Assembly: GCF_016917755.1 (NCBI RefSeq)
Contig: NZ_CP070326.1
Coordinates: 2,976,001-3,040,000 of the forward strand
Length of the DNA stretch: 64,000 nt
Origin: Streptomyces noursei
Lineage (GTDB): Bacteria > Actinomycetota > Actinomycetes > Streptomycetales > Streptomycetaceae
Direction of reading: 5' to 3'
A model generated the notes under the pieces. It searched no databases. It was given only the letters and a program-made list of their open reading frames with translations, and was not told the origin of the DNA. Shown here in pieces: positions 1 to 6,994 of the stretch. Position 1 is the first letter of the stretch; every line of letters begins with the position of its first letter. The position numbers were made by a program, and so were the translations under genes.

Positions 1-1533
1 CACCAGGCCGGAGCCGATCTGGGTGGCGAGGCGGATGCGCTGGGCCTCGCCGCCGGAAAGGGTGCCGGCCGCGCGGTTCAGCGAGAGGTAGTCCAGGCCG
101 ACGTCGACCAGGAACTTCAGCCGCTCGTTGACCTCCTTGAGGACCCGCTCGGCGATGGTCTTCTCGCGGGAGTTGAGCGTCATCGAGCGCAGGAAGTCGG
201 CGCAGTCGCTGATCGACATGGCTGCGACCTCGGCGATCGACTTCTCCTGGACCGTCACGGCGAGCACGATCGGCTTGAGCCGGGTGCCCTCGCAGGTCGG
301 GCAGGGCACCTCGCGCATATAGCCCTCGAAGCGCTCCCGGCTGCTGTCGCTCTCCGCCTCGCTGTGCCTCCGCTTGACGAACGGCACCGCACCCTCGAAG
401 GCGGTGGTGTAGGCCCGTTGGCGGCCGTAGCGGTTGCGGTAGCGGACCTCGATCTGGGTCTTGTGGCCGTGCAGCAGGGCCTTCTTGGCGCGCTGCGGCA
501 GGCCGGCCCAGGGGATGTCCGTGCGGAAGCCCAGGGCGTCGGCGAGCGCGCCGACCAGGCGGCCGAAGTAGTCCTTGGTGTGGCCGCCGGACCAGGGGTG
601 GATGGCGCCCTCGTCGAGGGACCGCTCCTCGTCCGGGATGATCAGCTCGGGGTCGACCTCCATGCGGGTGCCGATGCCGGTGCAGTCCGGGCAGGCGCCG
701 AAGGGCGAGTTGAAGGAGAAGGAACGGGGCTCCAGCTCCTCGAAGGAGAGGTCGTCGTAGGCGCAGTAGAGGTGCTCGGAGTACATCCGCTCGCGCTGCG
801 GGTCGTCGGCGTCGAGGTCGACGAAGTCGAGGATGACCATGCCGCCGGAGAGCCCGAGGGCGGTCTCGACGGAGTCGGTCAGCCGGCGCTTGGCGCTCTC
901 CTTGACCGTGAGGCGGTCGATGACCACCTCGATGGTGTGCTTCTCCTGCTTCTTCAGCTTCGGCGGATCGGTGAGCTGGATGGTCTCCCCGTCGACCCGG
1001 GCGCGGCTGTAGCCCTTGGTCTGGAGGTCGGAGAAGAGGTCGACGAACTCGCCCTTGCGCTCGCGCACCAGCGGCGAGAGCACCTGGAAGCGGCTGCCCT
1101 CGGGGAGCTCCAGGACCTTGTCGACGATGGCCTGGGGCGACTGCCGGGCGATCGGCCGCGCGCACTGCGGGCAGTGCGGCTTGCCGATCCGGGCGAAGAG
1201 CAGCCGGAGGTAGTCGTAGACCTCGGTGATCGTGCCGACCGTCGAGCGCGGGTTGCGCGAGGTCGACTTCTGGTCGATGGAGACCGCGGGGGACAGCCCC
1301 TCGATGAAGTCCACATCGGGCTTGTCCATCTGCCCGAGGAACTGCCGGGCGTACGAGGAGAGCGACTCGACATAGCGCCGCTGCCCCTCGGCGAAGATCG
1401 TGTCGAAGGCGAGCGAGGACTTGCCCGACCCGGAGAGCCCCGTGAAGACGATGAGGGAGTCGCGGGGGAGGTCGAGCGAGACGTTGCGGAGGTTGTGCTC
1501 GCGAGCGCCACGGACGATGAGACGGTCGGCCAC
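1..1533 (-). CDS. uvrA: UvrABC excinuclease subunit A, N-terminal half (cut by window edge)
   Basis: UvrA is the damage-sensing ABC-type ATPase of nucleotide excision repair. The 511 codons present hold about half of a protein of roughly 1,000 residues; the rest lies left of base 1. Close to the start is a Walker A motif (GLSGSGKS), followed by the conserved stretch [11 protein letters not shown] and a CxxC zinc pair (CPQC). A second zinc knuckle lies further in, and the first ABC signature (LSGGEAQRI) lies near the left edge. I chose the GTG at 1533: it has a GAAAGG ribosome site 11 nt upstream and gives the usual start (V/M)ADRLIVRGA. An in-frame GTG at 1545 lies on top of that ribosome site. 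No clear LexA or RecA-NDp box was seen upstream by eye. Confidence 0.97.
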   Translation of the reverse strand, partial: MADRLIVRGAREHNLRNVSLDLPRDSLIVFTGLSGSGKSSLAFDTIFAEGQRRYVESLSSYARQFLGQMDKPDVDFIEGLSPAVSIDQKSTSRNPRSTVGTITEVYDYLRLLFARIGKPHCPQCARPIARQSPQAIVDKVLELPEGSRFQVLSPLVRERKGEFVDLFSDLQTKGYSRARVDGETIQLTDPPKLKKQEKHTIEVVIDRLTVKESAKRRLTDSVETALGLSGGMVILDFVDLDADDPQRERMYSEHLYCAYDDLSFEELEPRSFSFNSPFGACPDCTGIGTRMEVDPELIIPDEERSLDEGAIHPWSGGHTKDYFGRLVGALADALGFRTDIPWAGLPQRAKKALLHGHKTQIEVRYRNRYGRQRAYTTAFEGAVPFVKRRHSEAESDSSRERFEGYMREVPCPTCEGTRLKPIVLAVTVQEKSIAEVAAMSISDCADFLRSMTLNSREKTIAERVLKEVNERLKFLVDVGLDYLSLNRAAGTLSGGEAQRIRLATQIGSGLV

Positions 1534-1786
1534 GCCGGTCGGCACCTTTCTTGGAGAGGGGCGGAAGCCACGGGCTGCGTCCACCGCGCGGTGAGCGAGC
1601 AGAGGCGGCGGAGCGGAGCGGGCCCCGGACCAAGGGTATGGGGGCCGCCGCGGCACTGTCTTTGGGATGCCACACACGAGCCTATAGCACGCGCATTCGA
1701 TTTACGGGCCTCGCAAGCCCTCTTCACCCAAACGTGTGGCGGCCCCGCAACCTTCCCACCGCGATGACCAGCCGTTACACCGTTCA

Positions 1787-1814
1787 GCGGGCGGCACCCC
1801 CGGGGTGCGCCCGC
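1787..1814 (-). terminator. Hairpin terminator after the TetR gene
   Basis: The arms GCGGGCGGCACCCC and GGGGTGCGCCCGC pair over 13 bp with one bulged G, three bases beyond the TetR stop codon. There is no U-run, as is common in Streptomyces. The rest of 1534-1786 is the uvrA upstream region and shows no gene. Confidence 0.6.
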
Positions 1815-1816
1815 GG

Positions 1817-2554
1817 TCACCCCCGCCCGAGCCCCCCGTCGGGCAGCGCCCGCGCCAGCACGTCGAACGTGTGCCGGATCACTGCTTCGTGGTCAACGGC
1901 CACCTCGTCCACGGGGTCACCCTCCAGTTGCCGAACGACGGCCTCCGCGAAGAACGTCCGCCAGCCCGCGATGATCAACGCCGCGGCCAACCGGGCGTCC
2001 CGACCGGGCCGCGCGGGGTCGCCGCCGGCCGCCTCGGCGAGCGCCCCGGCCAGCGCGGCCTCGACCTCCTGCACCGCCTCGCGCGCCCGCGCCCGCAGCG
2101 AGGGCGCCTGAAGCACGGTCCGGTAGAAGTGCTCGAACCCCTCCCCCGGCCCGCCCAGCGGGTGCCGCTGGGCCAGCAGCTCCAGCGCCAGCCGGCGCAG
2201 CGCGGCCAGCGGCGTCTCGTCAGCGCCGCGCCCCCGCACCGCCCCGACGACCAGCTCGACGGCCTCGGGGACCCGGTCGAGGAAGAGGTCCTCCTTGCGC
2301 GGGAAGTAGTTGAAGACCGTCATCGTGGACACCCCGGCGGCATGGGCGATCTCGGCGACGGCGACGTTGTCGAAGCCGCGCTCGATGAAGAGCAGCGTGG
2401 CCTCGCCGGAGATCCGCTGTCGGGTGAGCAGCTTCTTGCGCTCACGCAGGCCCAACTGTCCGCCGCCGTCCGCACTCCCGGCCGCCGTCCGCACCACCGG
2501 CCGCGCCGCGGGCCGCCCCGGCTCCCGCTCCCCCGTCGACTTCTTCTCCGCCAC
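1817..2554 (-). CDS. TetR-family transcriptional regulator
   Basis: This is a one-component repressor of 245 residues. A basic, low-complexity N-terminal tail of about 35 residues precedes a TetR helix-turn-helix at about residues 64-86 (VAEIAHAAGVSTMTVFNYF); the rest is the variable all-helical ligand and dimer domain. The start is a GTG with GGAAGGAG 5-6 nt upstream. It faces a flavin monooxygenase across only 63 bp, and that gap is AT-rich and holds an imperfect 30-bp palindrome. It therefore most likely represses itself and the monooxygenase until a small aromatic or antibiotic-like ligand binds. The ligand cannot be read from the sequence. Confidence 0.92.
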   Translation of the reverse strand: MAEKKSTGEREPGRPAARPVVRTAAGSADGGGQLGLRERKKLLTRQRISGEATLLFIERGFDNVAVAEIAHAAGVSTMTVFNYFPRKEDLFLDRVPEAVELVVGAVRGRGADETPLAALRRLALELLAQRHPLGGPGEGFEHFYRTVLQAPSLRARAREAVQEVEAALAGALAEAAGGDPARPGRDARLAAALIIAGWRTFFAEAVVRQLEGDPVDEVAVDHEAVIRHTFDVLARALPDGGLGRG

Positions 2555-2578
2555 CGTCTCTCCTTCCGAAAGGAAAAT

Positions 2579-2608
2579 TGTAGCGAGAATAAATTTTTAG
2601 TCACTACA
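2579..2608. promoter_or_regulatory. Probable TetR operator over divergent promoters
   Basis: The half-sites TGTAGCGA and TCACTACA (7 of 8 symmetric) flank a 14-bp AT-rich centre, and 11 of 15 positions are symmetric across the whole 30 bp. A TACAAT -10 box for the repressor lies on the minus strand at 2577-2582. TACACT at 2605-2610 on the plus strand lies 7 nt before the monooxygenase ATG, which would make that mRNA leaderless. Binding here would block both promoters. Confidence 0.65.
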
Positions 2609-2617
2609 CTGTTGTTC

Positions 2618-4177
2618 ATGAAGCGCGACGCAGACGTAGTAGTGGCAGGGGGCGGCCCGGTGGGGCTGATGCTCGCCTGCGAATTGGCACTGGCGGACGT
2701 CTCGGTCGTCGTCCTGGAGCGACTGACCGAGGTGGACACCACGATCAAGGCGGGGGCGATCAACACCCCCAGCGCGGAAGCCTTCTACCGGCGCGGGCTG
2801 CTGCCGCCCCTGGTGGAGGTGCAGAAGGCCACCATGGCGCGGTTCGACTCCTTCGTCCGGCAACGGCAGGCGACCGGCGCCGCCGCACCGGGGCCGGCGC
2901 CGAAGTTCGCCGGGCACTTCGCGGGCATCATGCTCCGCGGGGATCTGCTCGACGAGTCGGACCCGGACTTCGGCCACAGCGGCCCGGCCGGCGAGGTCGG
3001 TCTGATACCCCAGGAGGCCCTGGAGCGGATCCTCGGCGAACGCGCCACCGAACTGGGCGTCACCGTGCGCCGCGGGGTGACCCTCACCGGCCTCGACACC
3101 GACGACACCGACGGCGGCACCGTCCACGTCCACACCTCGGAGGGGTCGCTGCGCGCCGGCTGGCTGGTGGGCTGCGACGGCGGTCGCAGCACGGTGCGCC
3201 GGCTCGCCGACTTCCCCTTCCCCGGGACCGATCCCTCGATCACCGGCCACCAGGCCCTCGTGGAGCTGACCGGCGCCGACGCCCTGAGGGCCGGCTGGAA
3301 CTGGACCGACACCGGGACGTATGTGCACGGGCCGATGCCCGGCCGGATCCTGACCGTGGAGTTCGACGGCCCGCCGAAGGACCGCGAAGCCCCGATCACC
3401 GCCGAGGAGTTGCAGACCTCGCTGCGCCGGGTCTCGGGCGTCCCGGACGTGACGGTCACCAAGGTGATCTCGGCGACCCGGTTCACCGACAACGCCCGAC
3501 AGGCGTCCACCTACCGCCGCGGCCGGGTGCTGCTGGCCGGTGACGCGGCCCATGTGCACTCACCGTTCGGCGGCCAGGGCCTCAACCTCGGCATCGGCGA
3601 CGCGATGAACCTCGGCTGGAAGCTGGCCGCCACGGTGCACGGCCGGGCTCCTGAGGGGCTGCTCGACACCTACACCGCCGAGCGGCACCCCATCGGCGCG
3701 TGGGTGCTGGACTGGACCCGGGCCCAAGTGGCGCTGATGCGGCCGGAGTCGCACGCCGGGGCGCTGCGCCAGGTGATCGCCGAGCTGTCCGGGACGACCG
3801 ACGCCACCACCTTCTTCGTCAAGAAGATCTCCGGCGTCTGGCAGCGCTACGACCTGCCCGGCACGCACCCGCTGACCGGCCGCAGCGCCCCCGACCTGGA
3901 GCTGTCCGACGGCCGCCGGCTCGCCGACCATCTGCACGGCGGCCAGGGCCTGTTGCTCGACCTCGCCGACGACCCGGCACTGCGCGAACGCGCGGCCGGC
4001 CACCGCGACCGGGTGCGGATCGTGACCGCGGGCTGCCCGGACCGGCCCGACCTGGCCGGCCTCCTGGTGCGCCCGGACGGCTGCACCGCGTGGGCGGCCG
4101 ACGCGCCCGGCGACCACGAGGAGTTGGACGCGGCGCTGGGCCGGTGGTTCGGGGTGCCCGCCCCGGTACCGGCATAG
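2618..4177 (+). CDS. FAD-dependent aromatic monooxygenase
   Basis: This 519-residue protein is a class A (PheA/TfdB, pentachlorophenol-hydroxylase type) flavin monooxygenase. It has the N-terminal FAD-binding GGGPVG at residues 11-16, the middle substrate domain, and the second FAD motif GDAAHVHSPFGGQG near residue 308. A C-terminal thioredoxin-like region without catalytic cysteines follows, as is usual in this family. Such enzymes use NAD(P)H and O2 to hydroxylate phenolic or polyketide substrates; relatives inactivate rifamycin or tetracycline. I placed the start at the ATG at 2618 because the family N-terminus begins there; no ribosome site is visible, so translation is probably leaderless. 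The divergent TetR gene suggests induction by its substrate. Confidence 0.9.
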   Translation: MKRDADVVVAGGGPVGLMLACELALADVSVVVLERLTEVDTTIKAGAINTPSAEAFYRRGLLPPLVEVQKATMARFDSFVRQRQATGAAAPGPAPKFAGHFAGIMLRGDLLDESDPDFGHSGPAGEVGLIPQEALERILGERATELGVTVRRGVTLTGLDTDDTDGGTVHVHTSEGSLRAGWLVGCDGGRSTVRRLADFPFPGTDPSITGHQALVELTGADALRAGWNWTDTGTYVHGPMPGRILTVEFDGPPKDREAPITAEELQTSLRRVSGVPDVTVTKVISATRFTDNARQASTYRRGRVLLAGDAAHVHSPFGGQGLNLGIGDAMNLGWKLAATVHGRAPEGLLDTYTAERHPIGAWVLDWTRAQVALMRPESHAGALRQVIAELSGTTDATTFFVKKISGVWQRYDLPGTHPLTGRSAPDLELSDGRRLADHLHGGQGLLLDLADDPALRERAAGHRDRVRIVTAGCPDRPDLAGLLVRPDGCTAWAADAPGDHEELDAALGRWFGVPAPVPA

Positions 4178-4216
4178 GTCCGGGTCCGCTTCGCGGGCAC
4201 GACCCGGCCGGCGTAC

Positions 4217-4258
4217 GGGCGTGGGAAGGGCGGTATCCCGTCCGCCCCTTCCACGCCC
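4217..4258 (+). terminator. Long GC hairpin terminator
   Basis: The arms GGGCGTGGGAAGGGCGG and CCGCCCCTTCCACGCCC pair with only a one-base slip around an 8-nt loop. The hairpin lies 40 bp beyond the monooxygenase stop and about 100 bp before the next start, so it separates the two transcripts. Confidence 0.7.
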
Positions 4259-4354
4259 GCGCGCACCACTCGTGCCACCGGTCACCACCTCATTGCCACC
4301 CGGAAGGTTTGCGTCCGTCTCCCGGACCCGCCCGGGCAGCGCTAGCGTCGAGCC

Positions 4355-5095
4355 ATGACCATCCCTCCTGATTTCGCGCGCGATGTGGCCGCCGTCCACG
4401 ACTCCACCGACCGTCTGCTGGTCTCCCTGGGCAAGCTCGACGACGACGCGGTCGGCGAGCCGTCGCTGCTCCCCGGATGGACCCGGGGCCACGTCCTGGC
4501 CCATCTGGCCCGCAACGCCGACGCCCTGGTCAACCTCCTGAACTGGGCGCGGACCGGCGTCCCCACACCGATGTACGCCAGCGCCGCGGCGCGCGACGAG
4601 GACATCGAGCGGCGCGCCGACCGTCCGTTGAAGGTCCACCTGGAAGACCTCGGGGAGAGCGCGGCCCGCTTCGATGCCGCGGCGCGGGCCCTGCCGGAGA
4701 ACCGCCGGGCGTACGAGGTCGAGATGCGCAACGGCGTCGTCGAGCGGGCCGATCGGCTGGCGCTGCGCCGGCTGACCGAGGTGGAACTGCACCACGTCGA
4801 CCTGGGCGTCGGCTACACCGTCGAGCAGCTGCCGGACGACTTCGTGGACAGCGAGTTGGACTTCCTCACCGGGATCAAGTTCGCCCGCCACCCGGGGCTG
4901 ACGGCACTGGAGCTGCACGCCGACGACGGCCGCCGGTGGCGCACCGGAGGCGGCGGTTCCACCGACGGGGCGTCAGCCGGTCCTGTGGTGGTGAGCGGCT
5001 CGGCGCGGCACCTGGTCGGCTGGCTGACCGGGCGCGCGGACGGCGGCCTGCTGGACACCCACGGCGCGCCGCTGCCGGTCATCCCCCCGCTCTAG
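4355..5095 (+). CDS. Maleylpyruvate isomerase family (DinB-like, mycothiol-dependent) protein
   Basis: The 246-residue protein begins with a DinB/MDMPI four-helix domain. It has the metal-ligand pattern GHVLAH (H46, H50) after the family signature LLPGWTRGH, a third ligand region VELHHVDL near residue 148, and a C-terminal SCP2-like domain with the usual VSGSARHLVGWLTGR ending. Members with this build use mycothiol as thiol cofactor, as in actinobacterial maleylpyruvate isomerase. The true substrate here is unknown, because the family also holds many uncharacterised mycothiol transferases. The next gene, a metallo-hydrolase, starts 10 bp downstream, so the two are probably one transcript; mycothiol-conjugate processing would be a coherent joint role, but that is inference. 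Confidence 0.88.
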   Translation: MTIPPDFARDVAAVHDSTDRLLVSLGKLDDDAVGEPSLLPGWTRGHVLAHLARNADALVNLLNWARTGVPTPMYASAAARDEDIERRADRPLKVHLEDLGESAARFDAAARALPENRRAYEVEMRNGVVERADRLALRRLTEVELHHVDLGVGYTVEQLPDDFVDSELDFLTGIKFARHPGLTALELHADDGRRWRTGGGGSTDGASAGPVVVSGSARHLVGWLTGRADGGLLDTHGAPLPVIPPL

Positions 5096-5105
5096 AGTTG
5101 GTGCC

Positions 5106-5762
5106 ATGACCTACAGCGGAGCAGTGAAGGTCGGCGGACCGGCCGACGTGCACGAGCTGACCGACCTGATGATCTCGAAGGTCGCGGTCGGTCCCACGAA
5201 CAACAACGCGTACGTACTGCGGTGCCGGGCCACCGACGAGCAGCTGCTGATCGACGCGGCCGCCGAGCCGCACACGCTGCTCACCCTGATCGGTGACAGC
5301 GGTCTGGCGTCCGTGGTCACCACGCACCAGCACGGCGACCACTGGGGCGCGCTGCGCGAGGTCGTCGACGCCACCGGCGCGCGGACGTACGCCGGGCGGT
5401 ACGACGCCGAGGGCATCCCCGTCCCCACGGACGTGCTGGTCGAGGACGGCGACACGTTGACCGTCGGCCGCGTCCGGCTGACCGCACGTCATCTGGTCGG
5501 ACACACCCCGGGCAGCATCGCGCTGGTCTACGACGACCCGCACGGCCATCCGCACGTCTTCACCGGGGACTGCCTCTTCCCCGGCGGGGTCGGCAACACC
5601 TGGGGCGATGCCGAGCGGTTCGGCACGCTGCTCGACGGCGTGCGGCGCAAGCTCTTCGACGCGTTGCCGGACGAGACCTGGATCTATCCGGGCCACGGCT
5701 CCGACACCACGCTCGGCGCCGAGCGGCCGCACCTCGCCGAGTGGCAGGAGCGCGGCTGGTAG
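5106..5762 (+). CDS. Metallo-beta-lactamase fold hydrolase
   Basis: This is a compact 218-residue MBL-fold enzyme of the glyoxalase II-like group. The zinc signature HQHGDH is at residues 74-79, with further ligands in ARHLVGHTPGS (about 128-137), FTGDCLFPGG (about 155-164) and YPGHGSDTT (about 195-203). Such proteins hydrolyse thioesters or other carbonyl substrates in the cytoplasm. The start ATG lies 10 bp after the stop of the mycothiol-dependent isomerase-like gene, pointing to co-translation and possibly to a shared thiol-conjugate pathway. The exact substrate cannot be deduced. Confidence 0.88.
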   Translation: MTYSGAVKVGGPADVHELTDLMISKVAVGPTNNNAYVLRCRATDEQLLIDAAAEPHTLLTLIGDSGLASVVTTHQHGDHWGALREVVDATGARTYAGRYDAEGIPVPTDVLVEDGDTLTVGRVRLTARHLVGHTPGSIALVYDDPHGHPHVFTGDCLFPGGVGNTWGDAERFGTLLDGVRRKLFDALPDETWIYPGHGSDTTLGAERPHLAEWQERGW

Positions 5763-5780
5763 CGGCCGAACGCCCGGTTC

Positions 5781-5816
5781 CGGGCCCGGCGGGCGGATCG
5801 TCGCCCGCCGGGCCCG
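5781..5816. terminator. Perfect 15-bp bidirectional terminator hairpin
   Basis: CGGGCCCGGCGGGCG and its exact complement flank a 6-nt loop. The hairpin fills the 59-bp gap between the convergent hydrolase and terC genes, so it probably stops both transcripts. Confidence 0.85.
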
Positions 5817-5821
5817 TGCCG

Positions 5822-6835
5822 TTATCGGCGGGTGTCCGACCGGTCCGCGTCCGCCGACACCGCGGGCTCCCCGGTCTCCGGCCCGGCCGCCGCCGCGCGC
5901 CGCGAGGCCCGCAGGCTGGTCACCGTCGTGATGGCCAGCACCGCGCAGATCACGCCCAGCGAGACCGGAATGCTGATCTCCGGGACGGCCACCCCTGACT
6001 CGTGCAGGGCGTGCAGCACCAGCTTGACGCCGATGAACCCGAGGATCACCGACAGGCCGTAGGAGAGGTGCACCAGCTTCTTCAGCAGCCCGCCGATCAG
6101 GAAGTACAGCTGCCGCAGGCCCATCAGGGCGAAGGCGTTGGCGGTGAAGACGATGTACGGGTCCTGGGTCAGGCCGAAGATCGCCGGGATCGAGTCCAGG
6201 GCGAAGAGGACGTCGGTGGTGCCGATCGCCAGCATGACGATCAGCATCGGCGTCATCAGCCGCCGGCCGTTCTCCACGATGAACAGCTTGGTGCCGTGGT
6301 ACCGGTCGGTGGACGGGAAGCGGCGCTCGACCGCCTTCAGGAAGCGGTTCTCCTCGAACTCCTCGTCCTCCTGGCCGGCCCGCGCCTCCTGGATCAGCTT
6401 CCAGGCGGTCCAGATGAGGAACGCGCCGAAGAGGTAGAACACCCAGGAGAAGTTGGCGATGATCGCCGCGCCGGCGCCGATGAACCCGGCGCGCAGCACC
6501 AGCGCGATCAGTACCCCGACCATCAGCACCCGCTGCTGGTAGACGGCCGGCACCGCGAACTTGCTCATGATCAGGACGAAGACGAAGAGGTTGTCGACGC
6601 TCAGCGACTTCTCGGTGATGAAGCCCGCGAAGAACTCGCCGGCCGGCGCACTCCCGCCGAACACCAGCAGGCCGAGCCCGAACAGCACGGCGAGTCCCAT
6701 CCAGACACCGGTCCAGATACCGGCTTCCTTGAGGGACACCTCATGGGGTTTGCGTCCGCCGATGAAGAAGTCGACGGCGATCAGGGCGCACAGACCAAGG
6801 ATGGTCAGCACCCACAGGTTCAGGGAAACGTCCAC
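5822..6835 (-). CDS. TerC/Alx-family integral membrane protein
   Basis: This is a polytopic membrane protein of about 337 residues in the TerC family, which is linked to metal (manganese, tellurite) and pH stress. It shows the conserved acidic membrane motifs of the family: ITEKSLSVDNLFVF, the charged loop with DRYHGTKLF, and TTDVLFALDSIPAIFGLT. About nine hydrophobic segments are present. I prefer the GTG at 6835, which has GGAGG four bases upstream; an ATG at 6862 would add nine residues without a ribosome site. Upstream lie two 14-bp direct repeats 21 bp apart, and beyond them a TerD-type gene on the same strand, so the two Ter-family genes may share a stress role. Confidence 0.9.
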   Translation of the reverse strand: MDVSLNLWVLTILGLCALIAVDFFIGGRKPHEVSLKEAGIWTGVWMGLAVLFGLGLLVFGGSAPAGEFFAGFITEKSLSVDNLFVFVLIMSKFAVPAVYQQRVLMVGVLIALVLRAGFIGAGAAIIANFSWVFYLFGAFLIWTAWKLIQEARAGQEDEEFEENRFLKAVERRFPSTDRYHGTKLFIVENGRRLMTPMLIVMLAIGTTDVLFALDSIPAIFGLTQDPYIVFTANAFALMGLRQLYFLIGGLLKKLVHLSYGLSVILGFIGVKLVLHALHESGVAVPEISIPVSLGVICAVLAITTVTSLRASRRAAAAGPETGEPAVSADADRSDTRR

Positions 6836-6908
6836 TGCTCCTCCGGCAAGGTCATACGGCACACACAGCGTCGTCGCTGCCGGGGGACTCCGACGCCCCT
6901 CCGCACAA

Positions 6909-6943
6909 GAAATGGTAAAGGAGGTTCATGAAATGGCAAAGGA
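6909..6943. repeat. Two direct repeats, 21-bp period, upstream of terC
   Basis: GAAATGGTAAAGGA (6909-6922) and GAAATGGCAAAGGA (6930-6943) match at 13 of 14 positions. Their start-to-start spacing is 21 bp, two helical turns, in an AT-richer patch 74-108 bp before the terC start. The arrangement fits two protein dimers or a two-domain activator binding one face of the helix. It is a candidate operator, not a proven one. Confidence 0.5.
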
Positions 6944-6994
6944 AGGGATAAAACCGCTGGTGAGTGGCTTGACCTTGAGCTGGTGACGGCGGTG

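Noticed and set aside
1534..1816. LexA box for uvrA
   Set aside because: No GAAC-N4-GTTC type palindrome and no RecA-NDp match was found by eye upstream of uvrA.
6917..6951. Very strong ribosome site AAAGGAGG followed by ATG and a seven-codon frame on the plus strand
   Set aside because: No plus-strand gene follows (terC and the TerD gene run the other way), and the bases are fully explained by the two direct repeats before terC.
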